Source: Amycolatopsis jiangsuensis | Lineage (GTDB): Bacteria > Actinomycetota > Actinomycetes > Mycobacteriales > Pseudonocardiaceae | NCBI RefSeq assembly: GCF_014204865.1 | Contig: NZ_JACHMG010000001.1 | Span: forward strand, 3,188,501 to 3,252,500 | Reading direction: 5' to 3' | DNA length: 64,000 nucleotides | Shown: positions 62,331 to 64,000 of the stretch, piece after piece | Position numbering within the stretch: position 1 is the first letter of the stretch | How the letters are laid out: each line of letters begins with the position of its first letter | Notes under the pieces: model-generated | The model's database searches: none | Told to the model about the DNA's origin: nothing | What the model saw: only the letters and a program-made list of their open reading frames with translations | Program-made: the position numbers and the translations under genes

Positions 62331-63050
62331 TCACGCGAGGAAGGCACGCAGCAGTGAAGCGGTGCCCTCGACGTGCTCGGCCATCGCCTGCCGCGCGGCC
62401 GCCGGATCGCCGGCCAGTATCGCGTCGACGATCGCCTGGTGCTGCACGTTCGAATGCCCCAGGTTGGGCTCGAGCAGCGGGATCCGGTCGAGCAGCTGGT
62501 TGACCCGGGTCCGTGCGTCGGCCACGGCCGTGGTGAGCGAGCCGGACGCGGTGACCTCGGCGATCGCCAGGTGCAGCCGCGAGTCGCGGCGCCGGTAGTC
62601 GGCGAGCCCGGCCGCCTCGGCCTCGGCCAGCGTCCCGGTGAGGTGCTGCCGGTCGGCGGGGCTCAGCGTGCGGGCGGCAGCCGCCTCGGCAGCCCCGTTC
62701 TCCAGCACGTACCGCAGGCACAGCGCGTCCTCCAGCTCGGTGCCGTCGATCTCGCCGGTGACCCGCTCGGCCGGATCGGGCAGCACGTCGCTGACGAAGG
62801 TCCCGCCGTAGCGCCCCCGCCGCGACACCACGTACCCCGCGTCGGCCAGCGCCCGGATCGCCTCCCGCAACGTCACCCGGCTCACCCCGAGCCGCTCGGC
62901 CAGCTCCCGCTCGGACGGCAGCCGCTCCCCCGCACCGACCACTCCGAGCCGGACAGCCTGCAGCAACCGCTCGACCGTCTCCTCGAAGGCGTTCCCGGCG
63001 CGCACGGGCCGGAACAGCGCCTCGTTCGCACTCACCACCGAGCTTTCCAC
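62331..63050 (-). CDS. GntR-family (FCD) transcriptional regulator
   Basis: 239 residues: winged helix (ETVERLLQAVRLGVVGAGERLPSE, LAERLGVSRVTLREAI) and FCD domain (CLRYVLENGAAEAAAAR, RDSRLHLAIAEVTAS, HQAIVDAILAGD). GTG 63050 is chosen because a TAGACT -10-like box ends 7 bp upstream, the geometry of a leaderless start; in-frame GTGs at 63038 and 63035 also exist. No target operon is evident in the window. Confidence 0.82.
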   Translation of the reverse strand: MESSVVSANEALFRPVRAGNAFEETVERLLQAVRLGVVGAGERLPSERELAERLGVSRVTLREAIRALADAGYVVSRRGRYGGTFVSDVLPDPAERVTGEIDGTELEDALCLRYVLENGAAEAAAARTLSPADRQHLTGTLAEAEAAGLADYRRRDSRLHLAIAEVTASGSLTTAVADARTRVNQLLDRIPLLEPNLGHSNVQHQAIVDAILAGDPAAARQAMAEHVEGTASLLRAFLA

Positions 63051-63112
63051 GGGCTCGAGTCTAGGCTTCCCGGGTACTGCCACCGCCCGGGCGCGCGAGC
63101 CGGCCACCCTGG

Positions 63113-63715
63113 TCAGCGGTCCGCCTGGTAGCTGCGCACCAGCGGAAGGAAGAGCTCGTCGACGATCGACCGGACACGGGCGGGTGCCGGCGGTTCGAGG
63201 TTCATGAGCAGATCGTGGCGCAGCAGGTCGAACGGCAGATCGAGCAGCGCGGAGGGCAACTTCGCCAGGTCGATTTCGCCACGGTCGTGGGCACGGTGGT
63301 AGAGCGCGCGGACCCCTTCGGTGGTGAGCATCCGGTCCCGCACCTGCGTGGGGGTCAGACCGGTGTCGTACAGCAAGCCGGAGAACGCGGCGGCCGCGGC
63401 GATCGCGAAGAACCCGGCAAGGGCTTCACCCACGGCGGTCAGGGAGGCGAGCAGATCGCCGCGCAGCGCGCCGGTGTCCGCGTCGGCGATCGGATTGGCG
63501 GCACGGTGGTGCTCGACCGCGGCGAGCACCAACGCGTCTTTGTTGGCCCAGCGCCGGTAGAGCACGGCCTCGCTGGTCCGGGCACGGACGGCGACCGACC
63601 CCATGGTCAGGCGCGCGTACCCCGTCTCGACCAGCTCCTCCCATCCGGCGGCGAGGATCGCGGACTCGAGTTCCTTGCCGTGCCGGCGACGGCGCACGGG
63701 TTCTTCGGCGACCAC
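63113..63715 (-). CDS. TetR-family regulator
   Basis: 200 residues; helix-turn-helix KELESAILAAGWEELVETGY and LTMGSVAVRARTSEAVLYRRW, and a TetR_C-type C-terminal domain (GLLYDTGLTPTQVRDRML, DLLRHDLLMNLEP). Divergent from a flavin monooxygenase. Two identical 18-bp palindromes lie between them, so it is the probable repressor of both genes. GTG start with GGTGAG at short spacing. Confidence 0.87.
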   Translation of the reverse strand: MVAEEPVRRRRHGKELESAILAAGWEELVETGYARLTMGSVAVRARTSEAVLYRRWANKDALVLAAVEHHRAANPIADADTGALRGDLLASLTAVGEALAGFFAIAAAAAFSGLLYDTGLTPTQVRDRMLTTEGVRALYHRAHDRGEIDLAKLPSALLDLPFDLLRHDLLMNLEPPAPARVRSIVDELFLPLVRSYQADR

Positions 63716-63726
63716 GAGCTCACCAT

Positions 63727-63785
63727 AGAAAGCTTTGCCTTTCTTGCCAAGCGGACCTATGCTCGCTAGAAAGAAATCACTTTCT
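63727..63785. promoter_or_regulatory. two identical operators AGAAAG-N6-CTTTCT
   Basis: Perfect inverted repeats at 63727-63744 and 63768-63785, 41 bp apart start to start, about four helical turns, in an AT-rich 81-bp divergent promoter. The first lies 11 bp from the TetR start, the second 11 bp before the monooxygenase start. Confidence 0.75.
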
Positions 63786-63796
63786 TAGGGGATGCC

Positions 63797-64000
63797 ATGC
63801 TGGGACCGAAGCCGCCGTCGCAGGTGCTGATCGCCGGAGCCGGACCGTCGGGACTGATGCTGGCCTGCGAACTCGCACGCCGCGATGTTCCGTTCCGGCT
63901 CCTCGAGTCGGCCCCCGGCCCGCAGGCCGGCTCGCGCGGCAAGGGCATCCAGCCGCGCACCCTCGAAGTGTTCGATGACCTCGGCATCGTCGATCGCGTG
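63797..64000 (+). CDS. FAD-dependent monooxygenase (partial, N-terminal 68 codons)
   Basis: Runs off the right edge. The N terminus has the FAD-binding motif VLIAGAGPSGLMLACELARR and GSRGKGIQPRTLEVF, typical of class A aromatic hydroxylases (PHBH fold), like the enzyme at 39.05-40.39 kb. Controlled presumably by the divergent TetR protein. Confidence 0.85.
   Translation, partial: MLGPKPPSQVLIAGAGPSGLMLACELARRDVPFRLLESAPGPQAGSRGKGIQPRTLEVFDDLGIVDRV

Noticed and set aside
1..64000. Mobile elements, tRNA or rRNA genes, attachment sites
   Set aside because: No transposase, integrase, terminal inverted repeats with target duplications, tRNA cloverleaf or rRNA sequence was recognised on either strand.

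Overview
The window is high-GC actinobacterial DNA. GTG starts are frequent, neighbouring genes often overlap by ATGA or GTGA, several starts look leaderless, and the gene families (AfsQ-type two-component system, ShbA/SigD sigma factor, AcrA1-like fused reductase, form II cox cluster) fit an Actinomycete of the Pseudonocardiaceae, probably Amycolatopsis-like. That genus guess rests on style and gene content, not on a marker gene. No rRNA, tRNA, CRISPR array, insertion sequence, integrase or phage gene was seen; this reads as chromosomal arm rich in catabolic operons.

Layout. 1-8 kb: an inositol-type cluster (partial Gfo/Idh/MocA dehydrogenase, LacI repressor, IolE-like TIM-barrel enzyme, complete sugar ABC importer, IolC, IolD), tightly coupled by 4-bp overlaps. 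8-16 kb: alpha/beta hydrolase, membrane acyltransferase, AfsQ1/Q2/Q3-like regulator-kinase-lipoprotein operon, SGNH lipoprotein, flavin monooxygenase and a diguanylate-cyclase protein. 16.7-27.3 kb: a form II molybdenum hydroxylase (coxSLM) with accessory genes coxG, xdhC, coxE, coxD and a MocA-like cytidylyltransferase. 26.7-33.4 kb: the protocatechuate operon pcaIJFHGDC-R, without pcaB. 34.5-36.6 kb: a 2-hydroxyacid dehydrogenase with glycerate kinase. 37.8-40.4 kb: a TetR / membrane protein / flavin hydroxylase operon. 40.4-43.4 kb: small genes, gtrA and a decayed ECF-sigma/DGPF gene pair. 43.4 kb: ShbA-like sigma factor. 44.1-53.3 kb: what looks like a complete non-phosphorylating L-fucose pathway with its own importer and FadR-type regulator. 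53.6-60.3 kb: MFS exporter, ferredoxin-reductase-like flavoprotein, fused fatty acyl-CoA reductase, iron-regulated siderophore-type ATPase, O-methyltransferase. 60.4-64 kb: a class A penicillin-binding protein with an apparently dead transpeptidase domain, a GntR regulator, and a TetR regulator divergent from a flavin monooxygenase that runs off the end.

How the genes work together. Several modules are self-contained: importer, enzymes and regulator lie side by side (inositol, fucose), or enzymes and regulator share one transcript (pca). Operator-like palindromes sit in front of the iol, pca, fucose, TetR and terminal monooxygenase units; one box (ACATCCGATGT-like) occurs before both the fucose regulator and the main fucose operon and plausibly ties them into one regulon.

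An unusual property is the large gaps between operons (15.9-16.7, 24.3-25.2, 26.1-26.7, 33.4-34.5, 36.6-37.8 kb). Most are filled with degenerate tandem repeats (periods about 12-14, 27-31, 29, 34-36, 36 and 105-109 bp), one of them with satellite-like higher-order structure. Nothing in the window is clearly a wholly new biological system; the best leads are the repeat-filled gaps, the inactive-looking PBP, the decayed ECF/DGPF pair and the fucose regulon.
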